From an uncultured Oscillibacter sp. (GTDB taxonomy: Bacteria > Bacillota > Clostridia > Oscillospirales > Oscillospiraceae): a DNA stretch of 64,000 nucleotides. Where the stretch lies: NCBI GenBank assembly GCA_910585385.1, contig CAJUDV010000010.1:1-64000 (forward strand), in the 5' to 3' direction. Both the position numbers and the translations under genes were made by a program. Below are positions 42,279 through 51,226 of the stretch, piece after piece. Under the pieces are notes generated by a model. That model was given only the letters and a program-made list of their open reading frames with translations, ran no database searches and was not told the DNA's origin. Numbering within the stretch: position 1 is the first letter of the stretch; every line of letters starts with the position of its first letter.

Positions 42279-42384
42279 CTCCCGACAGCCCTCGCAGCCG
42301 CCGGGAATTTTCTCAATAAGTTATAAAATCCCCTCCCGTTTCCCCTCAAATTTTATCATATCTTGAAAACCTGCTCCCAGGGGA

Positions 42385-42413
42385 TTGACAACCGGCTCCT
42401 CCGGGTTTATACT
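42385..42413 (+). promoter_or_regulatory. trpB2 promoter
   Basis: TTGACA (42385-42390), 17-base spacer, TATACT (42408-42413), directly before the T-box leader. Confidence 0.85.
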
Positions 42414-42424
42414 GCTTACAATCT

Positions 42425-42731
42425 CAAAAGCAAAAACCGATGAGGCAGAGAAGTAGCCAGAATGCGTTTCTCCCAGCGAGCCGCCGGCAGTGTGAGGGCG
42501 GCAGGAACAACTCCGGTGAATGGACTGCCGAGGGCGGGCCGAACGGGACGGAAGTCCTCATTAAGCGCCGACGGGCTTTTCCCCCGTTACCAAGGAAAGG
42601 TATGTGATGGCATACCGCCGAGGGGGCGATTTTTCATCGCCAATTTGGGTGGCACCGCAGAAGTTTCAAGACTTTTGTCCCAATGGAACCTATTTTAGGT
42701 TTCTTTTGCTGGGATGAAGGTCTTTTTTTGA
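42425..42731 (+). promoter_or_regulatory. T-box leader, probably tRNA-Trp sensing
   Basis: A ~300-base leader contains the near-invariant T-box TGGGTGGCACCGC (42646-42658) and a terminator: arms at about 42668-42682 and 42711-42725 (AAGACTTTTGTCCCA with TGGGATGAAGGTCTT), then seven T residues. In stem I the candidate specifier is TGG in GTGAATGGAC (42521-42523), a tryptophan codon, matching the TrpB gene it precedes. Uncharged tRNA-Trp should allow read-through. Confidence 0.93.
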
Positions 42732-42775
42732 CGCATCCTCTCAAGAGAGACCGATTATCGAAAGGAGCAGCCACT

Positions 42776-44152
42776 ATGAAAACCGAAGCTAAAATCCCCT
42801 ACAAGATCTACCTCACCGAGGACGAGATGCCAAAAACCTGGTACAACGTCCGGGCCGACATGAAGAACAAGCCCGCCCCCCTGCTGAATCCCGGCACCGG
42901 AGCGCCCATGAGCTACGAGGACCTGCGGGGCGTGTTCTGCGACGAACTGATCCGCCAGGAGCTGGACGACGATACCCGGGAGATCCCCATCCCTCAGGAG
43001 ATCCGGGACTTTTACCGGATGTACCGCCCCTCCCCCCTGGTGCGGGCCTACTGCCTGGAGGAAAAGCTCCAGACCCCGGCCAAGATCTACTACAAGTTTG
43101 AGGGCACCAACACCTCCGGCTCCCACAAGCTGAACTCCGCCATCGCTCAGGCCTACTACGCCAAGAACCAGGGCCTCAAGGGCGTCACCACCGAGACTGG
43201 CGCCGGCCAGTGGGGCACGGCTCTCTCCATGGCCTGCGCCTACCTGGGGCTGGACTGCAAGGTTTACATGGTGAAGGTCAGCTATGAGCAAAAGCCCTTC
43301 CGCCGGGAGGTCATGCGGACCTACGGCGCCTCCGTCACCCCCTCCCCCTCCATGGAGACGGAGATCGGCAAGAAGATTCTCGCCGAGCACCCCGGCACCA
43401 CCGGCTCTCTGGGCTGCGCCATCTCCGAGGCTGTGGAGGCCGCCACCTCCACCCCCGGCTACCGCTATGTGCTGGGCAGCGTCCTGAACCAGGTGCTGCT
43501 GCACCAGTCGATTATCGGCATGGAAACCAAGGCCGCCCTGGACAAATACGGCGTGGTGCCCGACATCATCATCGGCTGCGCCGGCGGCGGCAGCAACCTG
43601 GGCGGCCTCATCTCCCCCTTCATGGGTGAGAAGCTGCGGGGGGAGCGGGACTACCGGATCATCGCCGTGGAGCCCGCCTCCTGCCCCAGTCTCACCCGGG
43701 GCCGCTTCGCCTACGACTTCTGCGACACCGGCATGGTCTGCCCCCTGGCCAAGATGTACACCCTGGGCAGCGGCTTCATCCCCTCCGCCAACCACGCCGG
43801 GGGCCTCAGATACCACGGCATGAGCCCCGTCCTCTCCCAGCTGTACCACGACGGGTACATGGAGGCCGTCTCCGTGGAGCAGACCCGCGTCTTTGAGGCG
43901 GCAGAGCAGTTCGCCCGGGTGGAGGGCATTCTCCCCGCCCCGGAGTCCAGCCACGCCATCCGGGCGGCCATTGACGAGGCCATGCGGTGCAGGGAGACCG
44001 GAGAGGAGAAGACTATCGTCTTCGGCCTGACGGGCACCGGGTACTTTGACATGGTGGCCTATGAGAAGTTCCACAACGGTGAGATGGTGGACTATATCCC
44101 CACCGACGAAGAGCTCCAGCAGAGCTTCGCCAAGCTGCCCCAGGTGAACTGA
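42776..44152 (+). CDS. trpB: TrpB-like tryptophan synthase beta subunit (TrpB2 type)
   Basis: 458 residues, longer than TrpB1 (about 400) and with the TrpB2 pattern MPKTWYNVRADM and YRPSPLVRAYCLEE at the N-terminus. The PLP lysine is in GSHKLNSA; GAGQWGTALSMACA and the phosphate loop CAGGGSNLGG follow. TrpB2 makes tryptophan from indole and serine and can work without TrpA; no other trp gene is here. ATG 42776 follows AAAGGAG. T-box control by tRNA-Trp fits salvage of indole from the gut. Confidence 0.95.
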   Translation: MKTEAKIPYKIYLTEDEMPKTWYNVRADMKNKPAPLLNPGTGAPMSYEDLRGVFCDELIRQELDDDTREIPIPQEIRDFYRMYRPSPLVRAYCLEEKLQTPAKIYYKFEGTNTSGSHKLNSAIAQAYYAKNQGLKGVTTETGAGQWGTALSMACAYLGLDCKVYMVKVSYEQKPFRREVMRTYGASVTPSPSMETEIGKKILAEHPGTTGSLGCAISEAVEAATSTPGYRYVLGSVLNQVLLHQSIIGMETKAALDKYGVVPDIIIGCAGGGSNLGGLISPFMGEKLRGERDYRIIAVEPASCPSLTRGRFAYDFCDTGMVCPLAKMYTLGSGFIPSANHAGGLRYHGMSPVLSQLYHDGYMEAVSVEQTRVFEAAEQFARVEGILPAPESSHAIRAAIDEAMRCRETGEEKTIVFGLTGTGYFDMVAYEKFHNGEMVDYIPTDEELQQSFAKLPQVN

Positions 44153-44153
44153 T

Positions 44154-44474
44154 ATGGACGGCTTCACACCGGTCCCCTGCCACACGGGCTTCCTGGCAAA
44201 GCGGGTCTTTGGAGAGGCGGCGGGACGCGTCCTGGACGTGTCCATCGCCCATCTGGAGCCCCGGGGCGGCGGACCGGTTCCCGCCCATGCCCATCCGGAA
44301 CGGAACCACCTCTTCATCGTCACCCAGGGCGTCATGGAGGCCCGCACGCCGGAGGGCGTCCGCCGCTTCGGCCCAAACGAGGCCCTGCTGGTGCCCGGCG
44401 GCCAAACGCACCAGGTCTGGAACGCCGGGGACGGCCCCGCCGTGGTGGTGGGCGTCACCCTGACGGCAGAATAG
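44154..44474 (+). CDS. Small cupin-domain protein
   Basis: 106 residues, a single cupin barrel: the metal-site motif PVPAHAHPERNHLFIV (HxH...E-H type) and GGQTHQVWNAGDGP later in the fold. Starts one base after the trpB2 stop, so co-translated under the tryptophan T-box. Cupins this small bind a metal and may act as a sensor, isomerase or detoxifier; the tie to tryptophan is contextual. Confidence 0.85.
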   Translation: MDGFTPVPCHTGFLAKRVFGEAAGRVLDVSIAHLEPRGGGPVPAHAHPERNHLFIVTQGVMEARTPEGVRRFGPNEALLVPGGQTHQVWNAGDGPAVVVGVTLTAE

Positions 44475-44518
44475 AAAAACAAAGAGCGGCCAAGGGGCGC
44501 GCTCCTTCAAAGAACACG

Positions 44519-44553
44519 GCAGGACAGACCGCTTTGGTCTGTCCTGCTCTTTT
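44519..44553 (+). terminator. Terminator of the trpB2-cupin operon
   Basis: GCAGGACAGACC / GGTCTGTCCTGC with loop GCTTT and TCTTTT. Confidence 0.9.
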
Positions 44554-45008
44554 GACCCCCGATGCCACCCCCGCCGGCTCCACCCATGAACAGGCCGGCA
44601 GGAGCCAAGGGCTGCCTGGATATTTATCAGTCGATGCCCTTCTCCGCAGAACTGGAAAAACTCCCCCGCATCTATGCCTGCTTCTTTTCCCCCATGGGGA
44701 CATTTGTTGAAAAGAGTGTGTGGAACAGGACCGGAAAATACGGCCATAACACCGGCTATCAATGGATATAAAGGTTCAAATAAGCAGCCCCACGGCGTAA
44801 TTGCAGCACCCGCAGCGCAAAGCGTGTCTCTTAATTCTTGAGCCTTCCTCGCCGTCATGCCGACGCCTCCGCAAATTCCGATTCCCCGGTTCATCCATTA
44901 TAAAGCGGCGCCGGCTGAACAGCAGCTTTTTCAGCCGGTATTTTCCTCTCTCTCAGCAGGCTTTCAAGGCCCCTCTCCGTTTTTGAATCCGGATTTTGGG
45001 GGATACTC
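44554..45008. other. Long intergenic stretch without a convincing gene
   Basis: About 450 bases, less GC-rich than the neighbours. Both strands hold open frames of 60-70 codons (from 44562 rightward and from 44894 leftward), but neither has a ribosome site or recognisable protein motifs, so they are not called. May be decayed coding DNA. Confidence 0.45.
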
Positions 45009-45037
45009 TGTACAAATGACGGGCAAATTGCTATAAT
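45009..45037 (+). promoter_or_regulatory. Promoter of the P-type ATPase gene
   Basis: TGTACA (45009-45014), 17-base spacer, TATAAT (45032-45037), about 38 bases before the start codon. Confidence 0.65.
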
Positions 45038-45075
45038 AGAACAAATTACCCAAAATTCGACAGAGGGGGCGTTCC

Positions 45076-47532
45076 ATGAAAAAGAGAGCCATCCCGCAGC
45101 AGGCGAAACCTGCCCGCCGGGACATGCCCCGCCTGGAGCCCGCGGCGGACAGGGGGCTCACCTCCGCCCAGGCCCGGGAGCTGGCGGAGGCGGGGTGGGA
45201 CAATCGCCCGGCGGAGTCCCCCACCAAGTCCGACCGGCAGATCATCCGGGAGAACCTTCTCACCTACTTCAACCTCATCTTCGTGGTGCTGGCGGCCTGC
45301 CTGCTGCTGGTGGGGGACTGGAAGGACATGACCTTCCTCTTCATCGTGGCGGCCAACGCCGTCATCGGCATCGTCCAGCAGCTGCGCTCCAAGCGGACCA
45401 TTGAAAAGCTGTCCCTGCTGTCCTCCGCCAGGGTCCGGGTGGTGCGGGACGGCAAGGTCTCAGAGCTGCCGGTGGACCAGCTGGTACGGGGGGATGTCGT
45501 CGAGCTCACCGCTGGGTGCCAGATCCCCGCCGACGGGCCGGTGCTCACCGGCCAGGCCCAGGTGAACGAGGCCCTCATCACCGGCGAGGCGGACGCCATC
45601 GCCAAGGGGACGGGGGACGGTCTCCGCTCCGGCAGTTTCGTCATCTCCGGCAAGTGCCGGGCCCGGATGGACCAGGTGGGGGCGGACTCCTACGCCGCCA
45701 AGCTGACCCTGGCCGCCAAAAAGGACGCCGGCCCCGGCAAGAGCGAGATGATGCGCTCCCTGGACCATCTGATCCGCTTCATCGGCGTGGCGCTGATCCC
45801 CATCGGCGCCGCCCTGTTTTACACCCAGTTCGTCACCCAGGACCTGGGGCTGCGGCAGTCGGTGGTGTCCACCGTGGCGGCCCTCATCGGCATGATCCCA
45901 GAGGGGCTGTTCCTCCTCACCAGCGTGGCCCTGGCGGTGAGCGTGGTGCGGCTGGCCCGGAATCGGACGCTGATCCACGAGATGAACGCCATCGAGACCC
46001 TGGCCCGGGTGGACGTGCTGTGCGTGGACAAGACCGGCACCGTCACCTGCCCCCAGATGCAGGTGCGGGAGGTGGCGCTCCTGGACGCCGCCGCCTGGAC
46101 GGAGGCGGACATCGCCGACACCCTGGGGGCCTTCTACCGCTGTATGGAGCCGGACAACGACACCGCCCGGGCCATCGCGGAGAAGTTCTCCTACGGTCCC
46201 GCCTGGCCCAGCCGGGAGACGGTGCCCTTCTCCTCGGCCGCCAAGTGGAGCGCCGTCAACTTCGCGGGCCGGGGGGCCTATGTCATCGGCGCGCCGGAGT
46301 ACGTGCTGGGCAGTGAGCTGGAGCCCCTGAAAGACCGCATCCGGACCTACACGGAGCAGGGCTGCCGGGTGCTGCTGCTGGCCCAGTGTGACAGGGCGGA
46401 GGAGGGCCGTCTCCACGGCCTGGTGCTGCCCATGGCCCTGCTGGTGCTGGAGAACCCCTTGCGGCCCGGGGCCGCCAGGACCTTCGCCTATTTCCACGAC
46501 CAGGGGGTGGACGTCAAGGTCATCTCCGGCGACGAGCCGGTGACGGTCTCCGCCATCGCAAGCCAGGCGGGCATCCAAAATGCGGAGCGCTGGGTGGACG
46601 CCCGGGAGCTGAAAACCGACGCCGACATCGCCCAGGCGGTGCGGCAGTACACGGTGTTTGGCCGGGTGGCGCCCAACCAGAAGCGGAAAATCGTCCGGGC
46701 CCTCCAGAGTCAGGGCCACACCGTGGCCATGACCGGCGACGGCGTCAACGACGTGCTGGCCCTGAAGGACGCGGACTGCGGCGTGGCCATGGCCTCCGGG
46801 GCGGACGCCGCCTGCCAGGTGGCCCAGTTGGTGCTGCTGGACAGCGACTTTGCCGCCATGCCCAAGGTGGTGGCGGAGGGGCGCCGGGTCATCAACAACA
46901 TCCAGCGGGCCTCGGCGCTGTACCTGGTGAAAAACATCCTCTCCTTTTTTCTGGCCATCATCACGCTGTTCGCCGACTTCCCCTATCCCTTCATCCCCAT
47001 CCAGCTGACGCTGATCTCCTCCCTCACCATCGGCATTCCCTCCTTCTTCCTGGCTCTGGAGCCCAACCACGATCTGGTCCAGGGGAAGTTCCTCCACAAC
47101 GTGTTCCGCAAGTCCTTCCCCGGCGGGCTGACGGCTATCTTCGTGGTGCTGTTCGCGGAGCTGTTTGTCTACGCCCTGGGACTGGAGCTCCAGGAGCTGT
47201 CCACCATCTGCGTGGTGATCATGTCCATCAACTGTCTGACGGTGATCTACTACGCCGCCCGGCCCATGGACCGCAAGCGCACCGTGATGCTCTCAGCCAT
47301 GAGCGTCGCCATGGTGGCGGCAGTGGTGTTCTTTGGGGACGTGTTCTCCCTGTCCCTCCCGGGGCTGTCCTTTGCCGGATGGCTGGTGCTGGCCGCCATG
47401 GCGCTGCTGGTGGTTCCCGTCCAGATGCTGCTGGAGCGGCTGTTCGACAGGTGCAGCGTCTTCCTGGCCCGCCGGACCAAGGGAAAAAACAGGCGCAGGG
47501 AGAGCCGCCGTGGCCCCTCCCGCGGAAGATAG
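45076..47532 (+). CDS. Cation-translocating P-type ATPase (CtpE-like)
   Basis: 818 residues. Two N-terminal membrane helices, an actuator domain with LITGEAD where most have TGES, a membrane motif IGMIPEGLFLLTSVALA, the phosphorylation site CVDKTGTVTC at ~318, the hinge MTGDGVNDVLALKDADCG and six C-terminal helices (LTLISSLTIGIPSFFLALEP). The PEGL motif and layout match the CtpE-type family, some of which take up or export Ca2+; the ion cannot be proven here. ATG 45076 follows AGAGGGGG. Monocistronic. Confidence 0.92.
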   Translation: MKKRAIPQQAKPARRDMPRLEPAADRGLTSAQARELAEAGWDNRPAESPTKSDRQIIRENLLTYFNLIFVVLAACLLLVGDWKDMTFLFIVAANAVIGIVQQLRSKRTIEKLSLLSSARVRVVRDGKVSELPVDQLVRGDVVELTAGCQIPADGPVLTGQAQVNEALITGEADAIAKGTGDGLRSGSFVISGKCRARMDQVGADSYAAKLTLAAKKDAGPGKSEMMRSLDHLIRFIGVALIPIGAALFYTQFVTQDLGLRQSVVSTVAALIGMIPEGLFLLTSVALAVSVVRLARNRTLIHEMNAIETLARVDVLCVDKTGTVTCPQMQVREVALLDAAAWTEADIADTLGAFYRCMEPDNDTARAIAEKFSYGPAWPSRETVPFSSAAKWSAVNFAGRGAYVIGAPEYVLGSELEPLKDRIRTYTEQGCRVLLLAQCDRAEEGRLHGLVLPMALLVLENPLRPGAARTFAYFHDQGVDVKVISGDEPVTVSAIASQAGIQNAERWVDARELKTDADIAQAVRQYTVFGRVAPNQKRKIVRALQSQGHTVAMTGDGVNDVLALKDADCGVAMASGADAACQVAQLVLLDSDFAAMPKVVAEGRRVINNIQRASALYLVKNILSFFLAIITLFADFPYPFIPIQLTLISSLTIGIPSFFLALEPNHDLVQGKFLHNVFRKSFPGGLTAIFVVLFAELFVYALGLELQELSTICVVIMSINCLTVIYYAARPMDRKRTVMLSAMSVAMVAAVVFFGDVFSLSLPGLSFAGWLVLAAMALLVVPVQMLLERLFDRCSVFLARRTKGKNRRRESRRGPSRGR

Positions 47533-47598
47533 CACGGCCGTGCGTTGAATGAGCGGCCCCATCCCAGGCGGGGCCTCCTCTCTCCCTGGAAAAGCAGA

Positions 47599-47635
47599 AG
47601 CGCCCGCCGTCCGGTTTTGGACGGCGGGCGCTTTA
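47599..47635. terminator. Bidirectional terminator after the P-type ATPase
   Basis: AGCGCCCGCCGTCC / GGACGGCGGGCGCT with GGTTTT loop. About 165 further bases to the next gene hold no recognised feature except a GGGAAACACCGGGCGCGTTT segment resembling the hairpin at 12.6 kb. Confidence 0.75.
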
Positions 47636-47799
47636 TACAGCCGCCGCAGGGGCCGCAAAGCGGCTATGCGGTGGACTTTATAATTGGGAAACACCGGGCG
47701 CGTTTCATCCGCCGGCGGGCTCCCACGCCTTGAGAGCCGGTAAGCGGTTTTCAACCGGACATATCGGGAGAGACCGCGTGATGATGAGACAAGCGGAAA

Positions 47800-49200
47800 T
47801 CAGCCGATGCCGCCCAGCATGGCGCCGGCCACCAGGGCGATGACGCACATGGCGATAAACAGGTACCCCAAGTACTCAAACCATTTGCCCACAGGTTTCT
47901 TTGCGCCGTGGTTGACCTCCTCCAGGGCCTCCTTACGGGGCAGGACGATGAAGAACATGACGGCGGCCAAGCCAGCCCCCAGGGGGCAGATGTAGATGGA
48001 GACGATGTCCATCCACTGGGAGGTATAGGGCTGAATCAGCAGGGCAACTACAGCGCCAGCCACGCCGACAACGCCCACAGCGGGGAGCCGCTTCAGCTTG
48101 AATCGCTCCTGCATGGTGGCCACAGGGGCCTCATACAGGTTGATAATGGAGCTGATGCCGGCGAAAAGAACAGCCACATAGAAGATGATGCCGATGACCC
48201 TGCCGCCGGGCATTCCGTTGAGGATGTTGACCAGGTATACAAACATCAGGCCGGGTCCGGGGTCGATGTTCCCCATGGCAAAGCCGCTGGCCCCAATGGC
48301 AGGGATAATGACAAAGGCGGCCAGCAGGGCGGCGATGGTGTCAAACAGGGCCACGCGGCGGGCGGAGGTGGGGATGTCCTCATCCTTTGGCAGATAGGAG
48401 CCGTAGATGACGGAGCCGTTGCCCGCCACAGACAGGGAGAAGAACGCCTGACCAAAGGCGTAAATCCAGACAGACGGATTCAGCAGGCCTCTGGGGTCCA
48501 GCGTGAACAGGAATTGATAGCCCTCGGAAGCGCCGGGCTGGAACCCGATATACACCGCCAGGATGACAAACAGGCCAAACAGCATGGGCATCATGATTTT
48601 GTTGGCCTTCTCAATGCCGTTGGCCACGCCCATGGCCATGATGACCAGAGCCGCCGCCAGACCAATCACCAGCCACACGCTGTTGCCCACGCCGAAGATA
48701 CCGCCCCGGACCATCATGCCCACGGCCTCGCCGATGGTCTCGGCTCCGGGGGCGGCGGCGTCAAAGGCGGGCCCGATCCGGGACATATCCTGCCCCATCG
48801 CGTACAGGCCGCCGGAGAGGGATAAAAAGGTATACTTGAAAATCCAGCTCATAACCACCGTGTAGCCAATGGCCATCATCAGAGAGCCGACGATGGGGAT
48901 GACGCCAATGAGCTGCCCCAGCTTCCGATTGCCGTTTCTCGCCGCTGTGGCGTGGCCGAAGGCGTCCATGGGCCCCGCCTGGGCCCGGCGGCCCAGGGCA
49001 AACTCCTCCATGATGCCGGAGTTGCCCACCAGGAGGACAATGATGCAATAGGGGATCAAAAAAGTCAGGCCGCCCCAGCGGGCCACCATGATGGGAAATC
49101 TCCAGATGTTGCCCATGCCCACGGCGGAGCCGATACAGGCCAGCGTAAATCCCCACTGGCCCCGAAACCCATCCCGGGGCCGCAACGTCTTGTCACTCAT
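47800..49200 (-). CDS. Neurotransmitter:sodium symporter family transporter
   Basis: 466 residues, about 11-12 membrane helices. RDGFRGQWGFTLACIGSAVG with MGNIWRFP in helix 1 is the NSS signature; the Na+ and substrate sites follow as GFTLACIGSAVGMGN. These LeuT-fold carriers import an amino acid with Na+. ATG 49200 lies after AAGAGGATTGAG; an in-frame TTG at 49206 is less likely. A palindromic element lies just upstream (49221-49383) and RidA is the next gene back, so the two probably form one transcript. Confidence 0.95.
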   Translation of the reverse strand: MSDKTLRPRDGFRGQWGFTLACIGSAVGMGNIWRFPIMVARWGGLTFLIPYCIIVLLVGNSGIMEEFALGRRAQAGPMDAFGHATAARNGNRKLGQLIGVIPIVGSLMMAIGYTVVMSWIFKYTFLSLSGGLYAMGQDMSRIGPAFDAAAPGAETIGEAVGMMVRGGIFGVGNSVWLVIGLAAALVIMAMGVANGIEKANKIMMPMLFGLFVILAVYIGFQPGASEGYQFLFTLDPRGLLNPSVWIYAFGQAFFSLSVAGNGSVIYGSYLPKDEDIPTSARRVALFDTIAALLAAFVIIPAIGASGFAMGNIDPGPGLMFVYLVNILNGMPGGRVIGIIFYVAVLFAGISSIINLYEAPVATMQERFKLKRLPAVGVVGVAGAVVALLIQPYTSQWMDIVSIYICPLGAGLAAVMFFIVLPRKEALEEVNHGAKKPVGKWFEYLGYLFIAMCVIALVAGAMLGGIG

Positions 49201-49220
49201 ACTCAATCCTCTTCTTTCTC

Positions 49221-49383
49221 AGAACCTGTATTCATAACCGGGGGATGCGGGATGTCCGCGGATTTTTGCTGTCAGACCAGGGGATTTTCCCCAGGCATCC
49301 TGACGGATGGCAAGAAAAATCGACGCAGTATGACGGCAAAAAGACCGGCCGGACCGTATTCAACGGTTGTGAATACAGATTCT
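49221..49383. repeat. Palindromic mobile element, AGAAYCTGTATTCAYAACCG ends
   Basis: 20-base terminal inverted repeats (49221-49240 and 49364-49383) match at 18 of 20 positions. The 163-base element has no transposase frame. Its core (ATCCTGACGGATGGCAAG, TCGACGCAG) is related to the core of the 61613-61777 element. It sits between ridA and the symporter gene. Confidence 0.8.
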
Positions 49384-49581
49384 CAATCGCACTTCGCGGT
49401 ATTCCCGCCACGCTCCTGGGATCTCCCATCTGGAAGAAATTGGATGCACTCAAAATAGCGCAGACGGCGCCCGTGAAAAAATTCGATGTTCACGGACGCC
49501 GCCTGTCTGTTTCAAGAGGTCCCCTCCAACACCCCGCGCAGCAGTCGCGGCGCTCTCGGAACGGAACCGCCTATTCCCGTG

Positions 49582-49959
49582 TCACAGCGCCGCGATGACC
49601 TCGATCTCCACCAGGGCGTCCTTGGGCAGGCGGGCCACCTCCACGGCGGAGCGGGCGGGGAAGCTGCCCTCGGTAAAGAAGGCGGCGTACACCTCGTTCA
49701 TGGCACCGAAGTTGTTCATGTCGCTGAGGAACACCGTGGTCTTCAGCACATCGTCCATGGTGAGGCCGGCTTCCTCCAAAATGGCCTTGACATTGGTCAG
49801 AGACTGGCGCGTCTGGGCCTGGATGCCCTCAGGAAACGCGCCGGTGGCGGGATCAATGGGCAGCTGGCCGGAGGTGATGACAAGACCGCTGGTCTTGACG
49901 GCCTGTGCGTAGGGGCCGATGGCCGCCGGGGCCTTGTCTGTGCTGATAATGGCTTTCAT
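49582..49959 (-). CDS. ridA: RidA family enamine/imine deaminase
   Basis: 125 residues, the standard RidA length. APAAIGPYAQAVKTSGLVIT at the start, TSGQLPIDPATGAFPEG, and the C-terminal PARSAVEVARLPKDALVEIE with the Arg that binds the substrate carboxylate. Removes reactive 2-aminoacrylate made by PLP enzymes acting on serine or cysteine. ATG 49959 follows GAGGAGG. Coupled to an amino-acid symporter and opposite a YheO-type regulator, it suggests a unit for uptake and safe breakdown of an amino acid. Confidence 0.96.
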   Translation of the reverse strand: MKAIISTDKAPAAIGPYAQAVKTSGLVITSGQLPIDPATGAFPEGIQAQTRQSLTNVKAILEEAGLTMDDVLKTTVFLSDMNNFGAMNEVYAAFFTEGSFPARSAVEVARLPKDALVEIEVIAAL

Positions 49960-50046
49960 AACGTAGTCCTCCTCATAAAAATACAGTTCACCCGCGATTG
50001 CGCCCTTTCAGCCAGCGGCGCCGGCAGGCAAAACACGCGGGTTTCT

Positions 50047-50208
50047 TAGGGCCTGTTGGCATAAGGCAATGCGCGGAGATCCTCGGGGAACCCTTTGCCG
50101 GACACCAAGGAAGCATTGGCAAACGCGCTGAGATACACCAAAATTTTTAATGCGGCGGCCGGTATAATCCGCCGCCCCCTGCGTCCCGGCTTATGTGAAC
50201 AGGCTCTA
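50047..50208. repeat. Palindromic element in the ridA leader, TA-GGGCCTGTT ends
   Basis: TAGGGCCTGTTGGCATAA on the left and TTATGTGAACAGGCTCTA on the right form imperfect inverted ends bounded by TA on both sides. The 162-base interior has no gene. It lies between the ridA promoter (50296-50324) and ridA. Confidence 0.6.
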
Positions 50209-50295
50209 AAATAGCTGGCGCATTGGACCGCACGCGGTGCGGAGTTAAGAAAATCGCTTTGATTCCCACAATTGTGCCAGCCATAATATGAGATG

Positions 50296-50324
50296 ATTTT
50301 ATCAGAATTAAAAAATATTGTCAA
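50296..50324 (-). promoter_or_regulatory. ridA-symporter promoter
   Basis: On the minus strand TTGACA (50324-50319), 17-base spacer, TAAAAT (50301-50296). It points toward ridA and implies a leader of about 330 bases that includes the palindromic element. Confidence 0.75.
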
Positions 50325-50400
50325 CGGATATGACGGGATCTATACGAACAACTATTTTTATCATCAAAATTTTTATCTTCAGCATAAATAAAATCGGGAA

Positions 50401-50415
50401 TTGAAAAATTTTCAA
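50401..50415. promoter_or_regulatory. Candidate operator palindrome
   Basis: TTGAAAAATTTTCAA, a perfect dyad of 7+1+7, midway between the divergent promoters and 17 bases upstream of the regulator's -35 box. Confidence 0.45.
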
Positions 50416-50432
50416 GCTGAGAAAAATTTCTT

Positions 50433-50461
50433 TTGACAGGTCGGGAGCCGGGTAATATAAT
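50433..50461 (+). promoter_or_regulatory. Promoter of the YheO-type regulator
   Basis: TTGACA (50433-50438), 17-base spacer, TATAAT (50456-50461): full consensus, about 70 bases before the start codon. Confidence 0.88.
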
Positions 50462-50533
50462 AGTATCAATACACGCCAGCAGGAAAACCGGATGAGAATT
50501 GCCCGCGTCCACGCGGGCGGAAGGGGGAGCCGT

Positions 50534-51226
50534 ATGCCCAACGTTCCCAACGCGCTGCTGCAGCAATATGTAAAGCTGACGGAATTTTTAGGCGTGGCGC
50601 TGGGGCCGGACTACGAGGTGGCCCTCCACGACCTGACGGATAAAAACCGCTCCATCATCGCCATTGCCAATGGCCACATCAGCGGGCGGGAGATCGGCGC
50701 GCCGCTGACCAATGTGGCCCTCAGCATCCTCATGGACAGAAGCTATGAGACCCAGGATTACCGCCTGCACTACTCCGGCGTCTCCGCCAGCGGCAAGCAG
50801 CTGCGCTCGTGCACCATGTTCATCAAGCAGAACGGACGGCTCATCGGCATGCTCTGCATCAACTTCGACGACAGCCGCTACCTGACCCTCAGCCGGCAGA
50901 TTCTGCACCTGTGCCACCCGGACCACTTTGCCCGGCAGCTGGTCCAGTCTGAGGAGTCCGGCGGCACGCCGCCCCTGTCTTCCCCCCACCGGCCGGAAAC
51001 CTTCCGCAACTCCACGGAGGCCGTGGCTCTGGACGCCATCCACCACGAATTGAACCGGCTGGGAATATCGGCGGAGCGGCTGACCTCCGACGAGCGCCTC
51101 CAGATCATCAGCGCGCTGGAAGAGAGCGGCATCTTTCTGCTAAAGGGCTCCGTAAAGGACGTGGCGGCAGGACTGCGCTGTTCTCAGGCCAGTGTGTACC
51201 GCTATCTGGCACAGATCAAAAAATGA
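50534..51226 (+). CDS. YheO-type PAS/HTH transcriptional regulator
   Basis: 230 residues. The N-terminal ~120 residues are a YheO-like PAS domain (LTEFLGVALGPDYEVALHDL, GRLIGMLCINFD); the C-terminus is an HTH_22 domain (IFLLKGSVKDVAAGLRCSQ, ASVYRYLAQIKK). ATG 50534 follows AAGGGGGAG. The family commonly controls divergent amino-acid utilisation genes; here ridA and a sodium symporter diverge from it, so they are its likely targets. Confidence 0.92.
   Translation: MPNVPNALLQQYVKLTEFLGVALGPDYEVALHDLTDKNRSIIAIANGHISGREIGAPLTNVALSILMDRSYETQDYRLHYSGVSASGKQLRSCTMFIKQNGRLIGMLCINFDDSRYLTLSRQILHLCHPDHFARQLVQSEESGGTPPLSSPHRPETFRNSTEAVALDAIHHELNRLGISAERLTSDERLQIISALEESGIFLLKGSVKDVAAGLRCSQASVYRYLAQIKK

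Noticed and set aside
44013..44894. Minus-strand frame entering the trpB2-cupin operon from 44894
   Set aside because: No ribosome site; most of it is antisense to trpB2 and the cupin. The first ~70 codons were considered as a decayed gene but show no family motif.
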